A stretch of DNA of 45,714 nt from an uncultured Planctomycetia bacterium (GCA_938003765.1 CALKYE010000232.1:1-45714), one strand, 5' to 3'. Positions 16,046 through 25,398 are shown, counted from the first letter of the stretch. The notes: generated by a model from the sequence alone, not told the origin. Numbers and translations: made by a program.

Positions 16046-16735
16046 ATGAAGCTCGCGTTGGTGACGACCGCCGAGACCGCGTCCTCCGCCGTGGGCGCGC
16101 ACGCTGCGGCGCTGGCGCCGGAGCTCGCTGCGCGCGTCGAGCTGAGCGTGTTCGTCGAACCGCAGGTCTCATCGGCCGCGTTCGCGGGCCTTACCGCCCG
16201 CAGCGTGCTCGAACTGCGCCCGCGCGAGTTCGACTCCCTGCTCTTCACCGTCGGCGACGAAGCGCGCCTGGGGTTCGTCGCCCCGTACGTTCGCGCGATG
16301 GGTGGCGCCGTGCTGCTGCACGACTGGACGCTGGGCGAGTTCGCGCGCGCGGCGTTTCCCGAACTCAACGCCGGCGGCTGGCGCGCCTGGTGGCGAGCTG
16401 CGTGCGAAGGCGGGTTGACGCAGGCGAGCGAGTTCCGCGCCGGCGGAGCGCCCGCGTTGAACCGCTCGATCGTGCGCTTCGCGGATTCGTTCCTCGTGCA
16501 CAGCGCGCAGCTCGAAGCCGCGTTGCTCGAAGAGCGCAACGCGCCGACACCGATCGCGGTGGCCGACGGTTGGGGGCTCGGCGCAGCGCGCGCGCTCGAG
16601 TGCGGCGCCGGCCGTTGGGGTGAGCTGGCGGAGCTCTACCTGCGGCTCATGCAGCGCTTTCCGCGCCCTCGCTCGTCTCGGCGTGCGCTCGTCGCCGCGA
16701 GCTTCGACGCGTTGCGGCGCCGTCGTCAGGGCTGA
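16046..16735 (+). CDS. Glycosyltransferase-like protein, uncertain
   Basis: A 229-residue cytoplasmic protein resembling part of a GT-B glycosyltransferase. It starts with a Rossmann-like strand (MKLALVTTAETASSAVGAHAAALAPEL), has a DSLLFTVGDEARLGF segment and a GGAVLLHDWTLGEF segment typical of family-4 acceptor domains, and later ADSFLVHSAQLEA, as in sentences where these enzymes bind the second domain. The C-terminal nucleotide-sugar domain with its EGFG-like motif is not present, so it is a truncated or degenerate member, or only looks similar. It is 19 bases behind map on the same strand. Confidence 0.5.
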   Translation: MKLALVTTAETASSAVGAHAAALAPELAARVELSVFVEPQVSSAAFAGLTARSVLELRPREFDSLLFTVGDEARLGFVAPYVRAMGGAVLLHDWTLGEFARAAFPELNAGGWRAWWRAACEGGLTQASEFRAGGAPALNRSIVRFADSFLVHSAQLEAALLEERNAPTPIAVADGWGLGAARALECGAGRWGELAELYLRLMQRFPRPRSSRRALVAASFDALRRRRQG

Positions 16736-16779
16736 GCTCGCCGCGCCCGCTCGGAGCGGGCCAGTATCATGCGCTCACC

Positions 16780-17850
16780 ATGAAGCTCACCCTCTGCGCT
16801 CTCACCGTGTCTGTGCTCGCGACGTTGTCCTCTGCCCAGCAATGCGGCAGCACGCACGTCACCGACTTCAGCAGCAACTTCGACGGCGGCTGGACCTTCG
16901 GCGGTCCGTTCCCGAGCACGCCGGCTTCGGGCGGATTCCCCGACGCCTACCTGCAGACCAGCGGTCTGGACACGTTCGCTCCGCAGTTGCGAACCACGGG
17001 CTCGTCGCAGTTCACGGGCGACTATCGCGCAGCGCGCGTCACGGCGCTGGGCGTCGATCTGAAGTCGTTCGCGATCGACTTCCCCAGCTCGTGCCAGCGC
17101 CCGCTGTCCCTCGTGCTCACCAACGACAACGGCACGCCGGGCAACTTCAACGACGACACGTTCGTGTACTTCGTCTCGCCCGACGACATCCCGTGCGTCG
17201 ACGGCCTGTGGCGCAGCTACTCCGTCGCCGTTCCCTCGCAGTCCGCCGTGCTCCCCGCCGGCTGGAGCGTCGATCCGAACGCGACGACGTCGCCGGCGCA
17301 GGTCTGGAATCGCGTGATCACGGACGTGAGCTCCGTGACGTGGTTCTACGGCGATCCGACGTTCTTCTTCATCTTCCAGATGTGGACGGTCGGCGCGGAC
17401 AACCTGCGCATCGCCTTCGACGGCGGCGCCACGACCTACTGCACTTCGCAGCGCAACTCGGCCGGCTGTCAGCCGCGGGTCTTCGCGTCCGGAACACCCA
17501 GCGCCTCGGCGCCGGCGCCGTTCCTCGTGACCTGCGCGGACGTCATGAGCCAGAAGGCCGGCTTGTTCTTCTACGGCCCTGGCCGGCAGTCCACGCCCTT
17601 CGGCGGCGGACTGATGTGCGCGACGTTGCCGCTGCGGCGCACGCCGGCGCAGACCTCGGGCGGTTCGGCCAGCGGAACCGATTGCAGCGGCGCCTTCAGT
17701 TTCGATCTGAACGCGTGGATCCAGTCGGGCGCGGACCCGGCGCTCCAGCCGGGAGTCGCGCTCTTCGGGCAGTACTGGAGCCGCGACCCCGCCGCCGCGT
17801 CGACCAACATCAACCTCTCGAACGCGGTGGCGTTGAGCGTGTGCAACTGA
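16780..17850 (+). CDS. Secreted protein 3 with shared YC...WYRD C-terminal domain
   Basis: A 356-residue exported protein. The signal peptide is MKLTLCALTVSVLATLSSA before QQCG. Residues 20-215 resemble an extracellular laminin-IV/lectin-like beta sandwich (FDGGWTFGGPFP near the start, then DGLWRSYSVAVP and VTWFYGDPTFFFIFQMW). Residues 220-356 are the domain shared with two other secreted proteins in this window: YC (220-221), AGLFFYGP, FGGGLMC, QYWSRDP and a closing LSNAVALSVCN. The function of neither part is known. A 7-bp hairpin (16745-16761) lies just upstream, between it and the preceding gene. Confidence 0.75.
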   Translation: MKLTLCALTVSVLATLSSAQQCGSTHVTDFSSNFDGGWTFGGPFPSTPASGGFPDAYLQTSGLDTFAPQLRTTGSSQFTGDYRAARVTALGVDLKSFAIDFPSSCQRPLSLVLTNDNGTPGNFNDDTFVYFVSPDDIPCVDGLWRSYSVAVPSQSAVLPAGWSVDPNATTSPAQVWNRVITDVSSVTWFYGDPTFFFIFQMWTVGADNLRIAFDGGATTYCTSQRNSAGCQPRVFASGTPSASAPAPFLVTCADVMSQKAGLFFYGPGRQSTPFGGGLMCATLPLRRTPAQTSGGSASGTDCSGAFSFDLNAWIQSGADPALQPGVALFGQYWSRDPAAASTNINLSNAVALSVCN

Positions 17851-17883
17851 GCGCGGCTCGCGCTCGACTCGCGGGAGCGTGAA

Positions 17884-19896
17884 CTACTCGGCCGCCGCGT
17901 CGTCTCGCGGCGGCCAGAAGAACTCTCGCGGCGCGATCAAGAGGCGCGCGCCGACGCTGCGGAGCAGGCTGCGCGTCTCCGCTCCGTCGAGACCGCGTGA
18001 GCGCAGGGCCACCTTCAGCGCGAGCGTGAAGCTCACGATCAGGTTCACCGCGCCGATGCACACCACGCCGAAGGCGCAGTTCACGATCACCGTCCACAGC
18101 ACGCCGAAGTCGAGCGCCTCGAGCCCATAGGCGAGGTTGGCGGCGGCGAATGCGACGTGGCGGATGTCGAGCGGCAGGCCCAGGAGCTGACCGAAGATGG
18201 CGGTGCTGCCGAGCATGCAGCCGAACAGGAAGTTGCCGACCAACGCGCCGAGGTTGTGCTCGACGTAGTTCGCCAGGCCCTTCAGGTAGCGCTCGCCGAG
18301 AATGCGGCGCAACCAGCGCACGCGGGTCAGACGCTCGGGCACTCGGTGGTACAGCGCCTGGTTGTCGTAGTAGCCCGAGATCAGACCGCTCAGGAACAGG
18401 TAGACGCCCGCGATCGCGGCGTGGAGCAGTGCGAGGCTGCGCAGCGGATCGAGCTCGTGCAGCAGATGATCGCCCTTGTCGAGGCCGACCGGTTCGACGC
18501 CGAAGGCGCTGCACGCCAGCGCCACGGCCAGAGCGACGATGAAGCCGACGCTGACGTTGCCCGCGATCGAGATCCACTGCGTGCGACTGACCTCGGCGGC
18601 GATGCGCGTGAGCGCGTTCAGGCGCGTTTCACGATCCGTCGCGGCATCCACCGTCGAGGCGAGCGTGGCGGCGGTCATCGCGGGCTGCTTGGTGGCGATC
18701 GTGAGCCCGAGGATGTGGATCAGCACGAAGCCCAGGCCGTAGTTGAGGCTGTACGCGACGGCGGCCCACACGAGCGGCAGCGCGAGCTTGGACAAGAGGA
18801 TCTTGTTGAGCGCCATGAACGCGATGATCAGCCCGGCGCCCGACGCCGCGCGGTACATGGCGAGGAACTGGCTGCGGTTGGCGCTGATGTAGTGCTCGCC
18901 CGAGCGGCTGGCGTGCTCGGTCACTCGCCGCGCGACCAGTTCCACGGTGCCGGAGAACAGTTCTCTGATGCTGTTCCTGCGCGCTTGCGCGTCGATGAGC
19001 GAGAGAGCGAACTCCACCATGCGCGCGCGCTGCTCGGCCAGCGGCGAGTCGGTCGGTGGCGCGGCGATCTCGCGCAACTGCCGCATCCGCGCGACGAACT
19101 GCTCGATGCGCCGCAGCTTGAAGATCAGCCGGACGTCGACGCCCGCCTCGCGCGAGCGACGCCGCACGCGCTCGACGTAGTCCAGGCACTGCTCCAGCAG
19201 CACGAGCATGTGGCGCTTGGCGAGTTCGCGCGACTCCGCGCCGGGCTCGCCGTCGATGAACTCGCGCACTTCCTCGGCCTGCGTCACGAACGGCGACTCG
19301 TGCTTGGCGAGCGCGGGCAAGTAGCGCACGAGCGTCGGATCCGTGCCCAACGCCGCGAGCCGCAGACTGACGAGCCGCATGGCCTCGAGCAGCTCGGAGA
19401 GGCACTGTCGCCGGGCGGGCTCGAAGGCCGCCGAGTCGATCGCCAGCGTGTTGAGCAGCTCGACCCAGGCTTCGCTCGGAACCGCGCTCAGCCAGGCGAA
19501 GTCGTTGTCGTCGAAGACCTCCTCCAACGCGTCGCGCAGGAAGCCCTCGTCGATCGCGGGCGGCAGCAGGCGGTTGGCGACGCGGCGGAACAGCGCGCCG
19601 ATCAGTCGCTCGTCCTCGAGGATGCCCGACTCGGCGTACAGCGAGCGCTGGCTGCTCGCGCTGAGCAGCGTGGTGAGCATCGCGCTGAGCGCTGTCGCGT
19701 GTTCCGGTCGCGCGCGCAGGTGTTGGTTGAGCGCGCGGACCTGCAGCACTGCGGCCTGGTGCTCTTCGCTCCACGACGGCCTGAGCAACGCCACCAACTT
19801 CGTGAGCCGTTCGCGCGCCTCTCGGGGAGTCGTGGGGAGCGGGGCCGCGAAGGGCGCATCGAAAGCCCGACCCGATGCTGTGGGGGTCACGTGCAT
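17884..19896 (-). CDS. Gcr-family ('site-specific recombinase') polytopic membrane protein
   Basis: A 670-residue protein of the family named after the gonococcal gcr gene. The N-terminal half (to about residue 330) is soluble and helical, with a segment RLIFKLRRIEQFVARM. The C-terminal half has several strongly hydrophobic helices, such as GLIIAFMALNKILL, LALPLVWAAVAYSL, SVGFIVALAVALACSAFG and LALLHAAIAGVYLFLSGL, then SGYYDNQALYHRVPERL. No serine- or tyrosine-recombinase catalytic pattern is seen. The recombinase label is therefore inherited, and a membrane role is more likely. The ATG at 19896 is preferred over an upstream extension into mutS. It follows mutS by 25 bases and is probably cotranscribed. 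Confidence 0.8.
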   Translation of the reverse strand: MHVTPTASGRAFDAPFAAPLPTTPREARERLTKLVALLRPSWSEEHQAAVLQVRALNQHLRARPEHATALSAMLTTLLSASSQRSLYAESGILEDERLIGALFRRVANRLLPPAIDEGFLRDALEEVFDDNDFAWLSAVPSEAWVELLNTLAIDSAAFEPARRQCLSELLEAMRLVSLRLAALGTDPTLVRYLPALAKHESPFVTQAEEVREFIDGEPGAESRELAKRHMLVLLEQCLDYVERVRRRSREAGVDVRLIFKLRRIEQFVARMRQLREIAAPPTDSPLAEQRARMVEFALSLIDAQARRNSIRELFSGTVELVARRVTEHASRSGEHYISANRSQFLAMYRAASGAGLIIAFMALNKILLSKLALPLVWAAVAYSLNYGLGFVLIHILGLTIATKQPAMTAATLASTVDAATDRETRLNALTRIAAEVSRTQWISIAGNVSVGFIVALAVALACSAFGVEPVGLDKGDHLLHELDPLRSLALLHAAIAGVYLFLSGLISGYYDNQALYHRVPERLTRVRWLRRILGERYLKGLANYVEHNLGALVGNFLFGCMLGSTAIFGQLLGLPLDIRHVAFAAANLAYGLEALDFGVLWTVIVNCAFGVVCIGAVNLIVSFTLALKVALRSRGLDGAETRSLLRSVGARLLIAPREFFWPPRDDAAAE

Positions 19897-19921
19897 GGCG
19901 GCGCGGCGTGGGTGGCGCGGG

Positions 19922-22564
19922 TCAGAGCAGTTCGCGCAACCGCTTGAGCTCGAGCAACGCTTCGATCGGCGAGAGCTTCTCGGGGTCGAGCTTGGCGAGC
20001 GCCGTCTCCACACGCGAGCGTTCGGGGCCGAAGAGCGAGAGCTGGCCGGGGTTGCGCTGCGCCGGCGCGCCGCTGTGGGACGAGATCCGCGGGACGAGGT
20101 CCTCGTTGTCGGCCTCGAGGTCGCGCAGGATCGCCTTGGCGCGCGTGATCAGGTCGGCGGGCACGCCCGCGAGCCGCGCGACGTGGATGCCGTAGCTGCG
20201 ATCCGTGCCGCCTTCGACGATGCGGTGCAGGAAGACGATCTCGTCCTGGTACTCGCGAACGGCGACGGACTTGTTGCACACGCCGGGCAGGCGAGCGGCG
20301 AGTTCGGTGAGCTGGTGGTAGTGCGTCGCGAAGAGCGTGCGGCAACCCACCTGCTCGTGCAGGTGCTCGACGATGGCCCAGGCCAGCGCCAGGCCGTCGA
20401 ACGTGCTGGTGCCGCGTCCGACTTCGTCGAGCACGACCAGCGAGCGCGCCGTGGCGTTGTTGAGGATGCCCGCGACCTCGACCATCTCGACCATGAACGT
20501 CGAGGCGTTGCGACTGATGTCGTCGGCGGAGCCCACGCGCGTGAAGATGCGGTCGACCACGCCGATCTTGGCCTTGCGCGCCGGCACGAACGAACCGATC
20601 TGCGCGAGCAGCACGATCAGCGCGGTCTGGCGGATGTAGGTCGACTTACCCGCCATGTTCGGGCCGGTGAGGATCGTGATCCGTCGCTCGTCGCGGTCGA
20701 GCACGCTGTCGTTGGGCACGAACGCTTCGGCGCCGGCCATGCGCTCGATCACCGGGTGCCGGCCGTCTTCGATCGAGAGCAGGTCGCCCGAGTCGAGCGT
20801 GGGAGCGCAGTAGCGATTCTCCGCGGCGCGTTGAGCCAGCGCGGCGAGCACATCGACCGTGGCGAGCGCCCGCGCCGTGTCGAGGATGCGGCCGATGTGG
20901 CGCGCCGTTTCGTCGCGCAGCTCGGTGAAGATCTGGTGCTCGAGGTCGCGCGAGCGCTCTTCGGCCTTGAGCACCTTGCCCTCGAACTCCTTGAGCTCGG
21001 GAGTGATGTAGCGCTCGGCGTTCTTGACCGTCTGCTTGCGCGTGTAGCTGTCGGGCACGCGCTCGATCTGGCCGCGCGGCACCTCGATGTAGTACCCGAA
21101 CACCGAGTTGAAGCCGATCTTCAGGCCGGTGAGGCCCGTTCGCGCGATCTCGTCGCCCTGGAAGCGCGCCATCCAGGTCTTGCCGTCGCCCGCGATCTGC
21201 AGGAGCTCGTCGAGTTCGGCGCTGAAGCCCGGGCGCACGAGCCCGCCGTCCTTGAGCGACATCGGAGGCGCGTCGACCAACGTGCGGCGAATGCGCGCGG
21301 TGAGTTCCTCGAGCGGATCGAGCTGCGTCAGCAGTTCGCCGAGGATGGCGGAGTAGACGTGCTCGAGCTTGGCGCGCAAGCGCGGAACCACCTCGAGCGA
21401 CTGCGCCAGCCCGACCAGGTCGCGCGCGTTGGCGCGGCCGGTGGAGACCTTGCCGGTCAGCCGTTCGATGTCGAGCACCTCGCGCAACAGCTCGCGCGTG
21501 TCCTCGCGCAGGAAGGGGGAGTCGACGAACTCCGCGACGCCGCGCTGGCGGTGCAGGATCGCGTCGACCTTGCGCAGCGGCGCGAGCAGCCACTCGCGCA
21601 GCGTGCGGCCGCCCATCGGTGTCAACGTGGAGTCGAGCGTGGCGAGGAGGCTGCCCTCGACGCGGCCCTCGCGCTGAGTGCGGACGAGCTCGAGGCAGGC
21701 GCGCGTGGCCCGGTCGAGCAACAGATGCCCGCTGTTCTCCACGAGCTCGATGCGGCGCACGTGCTCGCAAGCGCTGCGCTGAGTTTCCTCGAGGTACTCG
21801 ATCAGCGCGCCCGCGGCGGGGACGATCGGCGAGGTCTCCTCGAGCCCGAAGCCCTCGACCGTGGCGACCTTGAACTGACGCGAGAGCGCGCGCAGCGCGG
21901 TGTCGCGATCGAAGCGCCACTCCTCGCGCGGGCTGCGCGCCATGCCTTGGAAGGCGCTGAGCGCCTGCGCCAGCTCGGGCCGCTTCTGGTCGAGCGTCGC
22001 GGACACGAGCAGCTCACTGGGGGCGATGCGGCCGACCTCGCTCTCGACCTCGCGCAGCGAGCACTCGCAGGCCTGCAGGCGACCCGTCGAGATGTCGACC
22101 CAGGCCAGGCCGGCGCGAGCGCCAGCGCAGTGCAGAGCCGCGAGGAAGTTGTTCTCGCGCGCATTGAGGGCGTCCTCTTCGGTGATCGTGCCGGCCGTGA
22201 CCACGCGCACGATCGCGCGCTCGACGATGCCCTTGGCGGTGCGCGGGTCCTCCATCTGTTCGCAGATGGCGACCTTGAAGCCCTTGCGCACCAGGCGCAT
22301 CAGGTAGCTCTCGTAGGCCTTGATCGGCACGCCGGCCATCGGCAACGCGTTGTCGCCCTTGTCCCGCGAGGTCAGCGTGATGCCGAGTTCGCGCGAGGCG
22401 GTGACCGCGTCCTGCCCGAAGAGCTCGTAGAAGTCGCCCATCCGGAAGAACAGCAGGGCGTCGGGCTGCTCGCGCTTGGCGCGCTGATACTGCGCCATCA
22501 TGGGCGTCGTCGCCGCGTTGCGCGTTGCGGCTGAGTCGACGAAGGCGCCTTGCTTGTGGGTCAC
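19922..22564 (-). CDS. mutS: DNA mismatch repair protein MutS
   Basis: An 880-residue mismatch-recognition ATPase. The mismatch-binding GDFYELF motif lies near residue 43 after the typical TPMMAQYQRAK start. Clamp, lever and connector domains follow, with the ATPase at the C-terminal third: Walker A GPNMAGKST (K640), then VLDEVGRGTSTFDGLALA and a helix-turn-helix C-terminus. Length and motifs match MutS1 of the MutSL pathway. The GTG at 22564 (THKQGAF) is the likely start; MutS proteins often have about 20 residues before the TPMM motif. No mutL is in the window. It is divergent from the COG3014 lipoprotein gene. Confidence 0.97.
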   Translation of the reverse strand: MTHKQGAFVDSAATRNAATTPMMAQYQRAKREQPDALLFFRMGDFYELFGQDAVTASRELGITLTSRDKGDNALPMAGVPIKAYESYLMRLVRKGFKVAICEQMEDPRTAKGIVERAIVRVVTAGTITEEDALNARENNFLAALHCAGARAGLAWVDISTGRLQACECSLREVESEVGRIAPSELLVSATLDQKRPELAQALSAFQGMARSPREEWRFDRDTALRALSRQFKVATVEGFGLEETSPIVPAAGALIEYLEETQRSACEHVRRIELVENSGHLLLDRATRACLELVRTQREGRVEGSLLATLDSTLTPMGGRTLREWLLAPLRKVDAILHRQRGVAEFVDSPFLREDTRELLREVLDIERLTGKVSTGRANARDLVGLAQSLEVVPRLRAKLEHVYSAILGELLTQLDPLEELTARIRRTLVDAPPMSLKDGGLVRPGFSAELDELLQIAGDGKTWMARFQGDEIARTGLTGLKIGFNSVFGYYIEVPRGQIERVPDSYTRKQTVKNAERYITPELKEFEGKVLKAEERSRDLEHQIFTELRDETARHIGRILDTARALATVDVLAALAQRAAENRYCAPTLDSGDLLSIEDGRHPVIERMAGAEAFVPNDSVLDRDERRITILTGPNMAGKSTYIRQTALIVLLAQIGSFVPARKAKIGVVDRIFTRVGSADDISRNASTFMVEMVEVAGILNNATARSLVVLDEVGRGTSTFDGLALAWAIVEHLHEQVGCRTLFATHYHQLTELAARLPGVCNKSVAVREYQDEIVFLHRIVEGGTDRSYGIHVARLAGVPADLITRAKAILRDLEADNEDLVPRISSHSGAPAQRNPGQLSLFGPERSRVETALAKLDPEKLSPIEALLELKRLRELL

Positions 22565-22770
22565 GCGAGAGAGATCGGACGGGGCTGTTGGGGCGGGGAC
22601 GTGAGGATCGTCGAAATCCCTCGCCGGACATTGCAGTCTATAGAGGACAGTCGGGCGCGCCCAAGCGTGCGACGGGCGGCGTCAGCGAGCGTCGGCAGCG
22701 CCTCGGGATCGCGGCCCGGGGGTTGCTAGCGCGCGCCGCCCCGCGCCGGCGCCTTTCGATTCCAGACCCA

Positions 22771-24195
22771 GTGCCCCTCGCCTCTCCGCTCCCCTCGGCG
22801 CCCACCGGTGCGCGTCGGCCAACGTCAGTCGCCCTGGCCGTCTTCGTCGGCCTGCAACTGCTCGGCGCATGCCGCAGCTACTCCCAACGGACGGCCGTCG
22901 CGCTCGCAGACTTCGAGGCGGGTCGGTTCGACGCTGCGCGCGAGCAGTTCGCCGATCCCAAGGTGACGGACTCGAGCTTCCTGTGCGGAGCGGAGGCCGG
23001 GATGAGCGCGCTGGCCGCTGGCGACTGGGACCAGGCGCAGTCGCACTTCGACGACGCCGCGGCCGCCGTCGTGAAGTACGAAGAGCGCGCGCTCCTCGGG
23101 GCCGAGGCCGTCGGCGAGGAGCTGACCACGCTGCTGATCAACGAAGGCGTCGCGGCCTATCCCGGCGAAGGCTACGAGCGCGCGCAGTTGCATGCGTCCC
23201 TCGCGCTCACGTACCTCGCGCGCGGCAACCTGGACGGCGTGTACGTCGAGACGCGGCGCGCGAACAAGCTGCTCGAGGGCGACGAGACCCTCTACGAGAA
23301 GAAGTACGCCGCCGGGGGCTTCGCGCACTTCATGTCCGCGGTGAGCTACGAGCTGCAGCGGCGCTTCGACGAGGCGTACATCGACTACGCACGCATGGCG
23401 GAGAAGGGCGTCGGCGTCGAGCTCGCCGGCAAGGCGCTCGTGCGCATCGCCAAGCGGCTGCGCTACGACGACGCGGTCGACGGACTGATCGCGACGCATG
23501 GCGACGCCGTCGTGCCGCCGCAGGACGCCGCGCAGGTGGTCGTGATCGCGGGTGTCGGCCTGGGGCCCTACAAGGAGGAGCAGACGGTCGCGCTGCCCGC
23601 GCCCGGCGGAATCGTGCAGTTCTCGGTGCCCGTGTTCATCGCGCGCCCGCAGGCGATCAGCGCGCTCGCGCTCCAGGTCGACGACGGCGCTCCGCTCGCG
23701 ACCACCGTCGTCGAGAACGTGGCCACGGTCGCGCGCGAGAATCTCGCCGACCGCATGGCGTGGCTGGCGCTGCGTTCAGCGCTGCGCGCCGGCATCAAGT
23801 ACGGAATCACGCGCGTCGGATCGGAGATGGCGCGCGACAAGAACAACGCTGCGACGGGCTTCGCCGTGCTCGCGGCGGGCGCCCTGTTCACCGCCGCGAC
23901 TGAGCGAGCGGACACGCGCTCGTGGCTGACGCTGCCCGACACATGGCAGGCCGCGCGTCTGTTCGTCGCGCCTGGCGAGCACGAGATCTCTCTCGGCCCC
24001 GTCGGCGGCGGACTCGCGCGCGTCGGGCGTGTCCGACTCGGCGCGGGCGAAACCGTGTTCGTGATCGCCCGCACGCTCGGATCGTCCGTGCACACGCACC
24101 TCATCGGCGGTGAACGGCTCGACCTCCCCGCCGCCGCACCTCCACCGTCCTCATCGCCCGCCTCCGACGAATCAACTCAAACGGTATCGCCATGA
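22771..24195 (+). CDS. COG3014-type lipoprotein, first gene of an LpoB operon
   Basis: A 474-residue probable lipoprotein with a GTG start at 22771. A hydrophobic signal (SVALAVFVGLQLLGAC) ends at lipobox cysteine C34. A helical, TPR-like part follows (ALADFEAGRFDAAREQF, then DWDQAQSHFDDAAAAV, ARGNLDGVYVETRRANKLL), then a conserved block (AQVVVIAGVGLGPYKEE), a hydrophobic FAVLAAGALFTAA segment and a beta-rich end. This domain order is that of the COG3014 family, which in gammaproteobacteria sits next to ycfL and lpoB. Its stop overlaps the next start (ATGA), so the three lipoproteins are coupled. Biochemical role unknown. Confidence 0.75.
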   Translation: MPLASPLPSAPTGARRPTSVALAVFVGLQLLGACRSYSQRTAVALADFEAGRFDAAREQFADPKVTDSSFLCGAEAGMSALAAGDWDQAQSHFDDAAAAVVKYEERALLGAEAVGEELTTLLINEGVAAYPGEGYERAQLHASLALTYLARGNLDGVYVETRRANKLLEGDETLYEKKYAAGGFAHFMSAVSYELQRRFDEAYIDYARMAEKGVGVELAGKALVRIAKRLRYDDAVDGLIATHGDAVVPPQDAAQVVVIAGVGLGPYKEEQTVALPAPGGIVQFSVPVFIARPQAISALALQVDDGAPLATTVVENVATVARENLADRMAWLALRSALRAGIKYGITRVGSEMARDKNNAATGFAVLAAGALFTAATERADTRSWLTLPDTWQAARLFVAPGEHEISLGPVGGGLARVGRVRLGAGETVFVIARTLGSSVHTHLIGGERLDLPAAAPPPSSSPASDESTQTVSP

Positions 24196-24623
24196 ACCAC
24201 AGCCACTCACTTCGATCGATCGCCGCTCAGGCGATCGCCACCGCCGCTGTCCTCTGCGCTTGCACGAGCGCGCCGCGCGGCACGTACAACTCGGTCTCCG
24301 GCCGTGAAGGCGGCCAAGTGACGACGCACACGCCCAATCGAGATCTCGAGAACTCGCTCGAGATGAAGAACATCGTCCAAGTCCGCAAGGAAGGCATGCT
24401 CGTCGTGCAGCTCGAGCTGGCCAACCGACTCGACCGGGCGCTCTCGTTCCAGTGGGCGGTCGAGTGGTACGACCGCTCGGGGCTGGCGATCGACTACGGC
24501 CCGGCGCACTACCGCCCCGAGCGGCTCTCCGGGCGTCAATCCACGACCATCAAGCTCGTCGCGCCTTCACCCGAAGCCGAGAGCTGGAAGCTGCAAGTAG
24601 GTTCGCGCGACGAAGTGCGCTGA
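24192..24623 (+). CDS. YcfL-family lipoprotein (DUF1425-like)
   Basis: A 143-residue lipoprotein; the signal ends at a lipobox with C24 (AVLCAC). The mature domain has the pattern of the YcfL family: a strand with EMKNIVQVRKEGMLVVQLELANRLDRAL, then FQWAVEWYDRSGL and a closing STTIKLVAPSPEAESWKLQV. The start overlaps the upstream stop by four bases. In enterobacteria ycfL lies directly upstream of lpoB, as it does here, and the function of YcfL is not established. Confidence 0.8.
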   Translation: MNHSHSLRSIAAQAIATAAVLCACTSAPRGTYNSVSGREGGQVTTHTPNRDLENSLEMKNIVQVRKEGMLVVQLELANRLDRALSFQWAVEWYDRSGLAIDYGPAHYRPERLSGRQSTTIKLVAPSPEAESWKLQVGSRDEVR

Positions 24624-24690
24624 GACCGCCGCGCCGATTCCTACCCCCTCACACCCGATTCACCGTCCAACTCCAAGTCACTCCATCGCC

Positions 24691-25323
24691 ATGAAGCAAC
24701 TCCGATCGACCGCTCTCGTTCTCGCCCTCGGCGCTCTCGGCGCCTGCAGCTCCATCGGTTACGACGACCCCAACAAGGTCGAGACCGTCAACCTCCAGTT
24801 CGGCTCCACGGACCTCCAGTCCATGGCGGACAAGATGGTTCAGTCGCTGCTCTCCAGCCCGGGGCTGCAGTACATCGACCACTCCGGCAAGGGCGAGGAC
24901 AAGCGCGTCGTGCTGTTCACGGGCAACGTGAACAACCGCACGTCCGAACACATCGACACGTCGAGCATCACGGACTCGATCCGCACTGCGCTGCTCAAGA
25001 GCGGTCGCTTCCGCATCGCCGCGAGCAACCAGGCGCAGGACGAGCTCGGGAGCCAGGTGCGCTTCCAGATGGAGTCGGGCCGGGTCGACCCGAACCTGAT
25101 CCGCCAGTTCGGCAAGCAGATCGGCGCGGACGCCGTGATGTACGGCAACTTGCGTTCGATCGAGAAGGAGCGTCAGCGCAGTCTGGAGAGCGCTGGCAAG
25201 AAGACCGAAGATGTCTACTACAAGCTCACTCTCGAGGTCGTGAACATCGAGACCAGCGAGGTCATCTGGATGGAGGAGAAGGAGATCCGCAAGTCCAAGA
25301 AGACCGGCTTGTTCGGCGGCTGA
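24691..25323 (+). CDS. lpoB: LpoB-like penicillin-binding-protein activator lipoprotein
   Basis: A 210-residue lipoprotein with lipobox cysteine C19 (LGALGACS). The mature part matches the LpoB family: YDDPNKVETVNLQFGSTDLQSMADKMVQSLL at the start, then VVLFTGNVNNRTSEHIDT, SSITDSIRTALLKSGRFR and the closing GADAVMYGNLRSIEKE, YKLTLEVVNIETSEVIW. In E. coli, LpoB spans from the outer membrane to activate PBP1b. Planctomycetes often lack a clear PBP1b, so the partner here is uncertain. The family fit is strong, but this version has no long disordered stalk before the domain. Confidence 0.85.
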   Translation: MKQLRSTALVLALGALGACSSIGYDDPNKVETVNLQFGSTDLQSMADKMVQSLLSSPGLQYIDHSGKGEDKRVVLFTGNVNNRTSEHIDTSSITDSIRTALLKSGRFRIAASNQAQDELGSQVRFQMESGRVDPNLIRQFGKQIGADAVMYGNLRSIEKERQRSLESAGKKTEDVYYKLTLEVVNIETSEVIWMEEKEIRKSKKTGLFGG

Positions 25324-25359
25324 ACCAAACGGTTCCGACCCGCACATCGCCAATTAGCA

Positions 25360-25398
25360 CCGCGGCCCGCGTCCTTCAGCGAAGGACGCGGGCCGCGG
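25360..25398. terminator. Perfect 18-bp hairpin, bidirectional terminator
   Basis: Arms 25360-25377 and 25381-25398 are perfectly complementary with a 3-base loop (AGC). It sits between the convergent lpoB-like and ugd genes; there is no long T-run. Confidence 0.8.

Noticed and set aside
16745..16761. 7-bp hairpin GCCCGCT/AGCGGGC as a terminator
   Set aside because: Too short and without a T-run; such hairpins are frequent in GC-rich DNA.
17884..19896. Mobile-element call based on the name 'site-specific recombinase'
   Set aside because: No recombinase catalytic residues, inverted repeats or attachment sites; the family name is historical.
19343..22534. 1063-residue plus-strand open frame
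   Set aside because: Antisense shadow of mutS and the Gcr-family gene.
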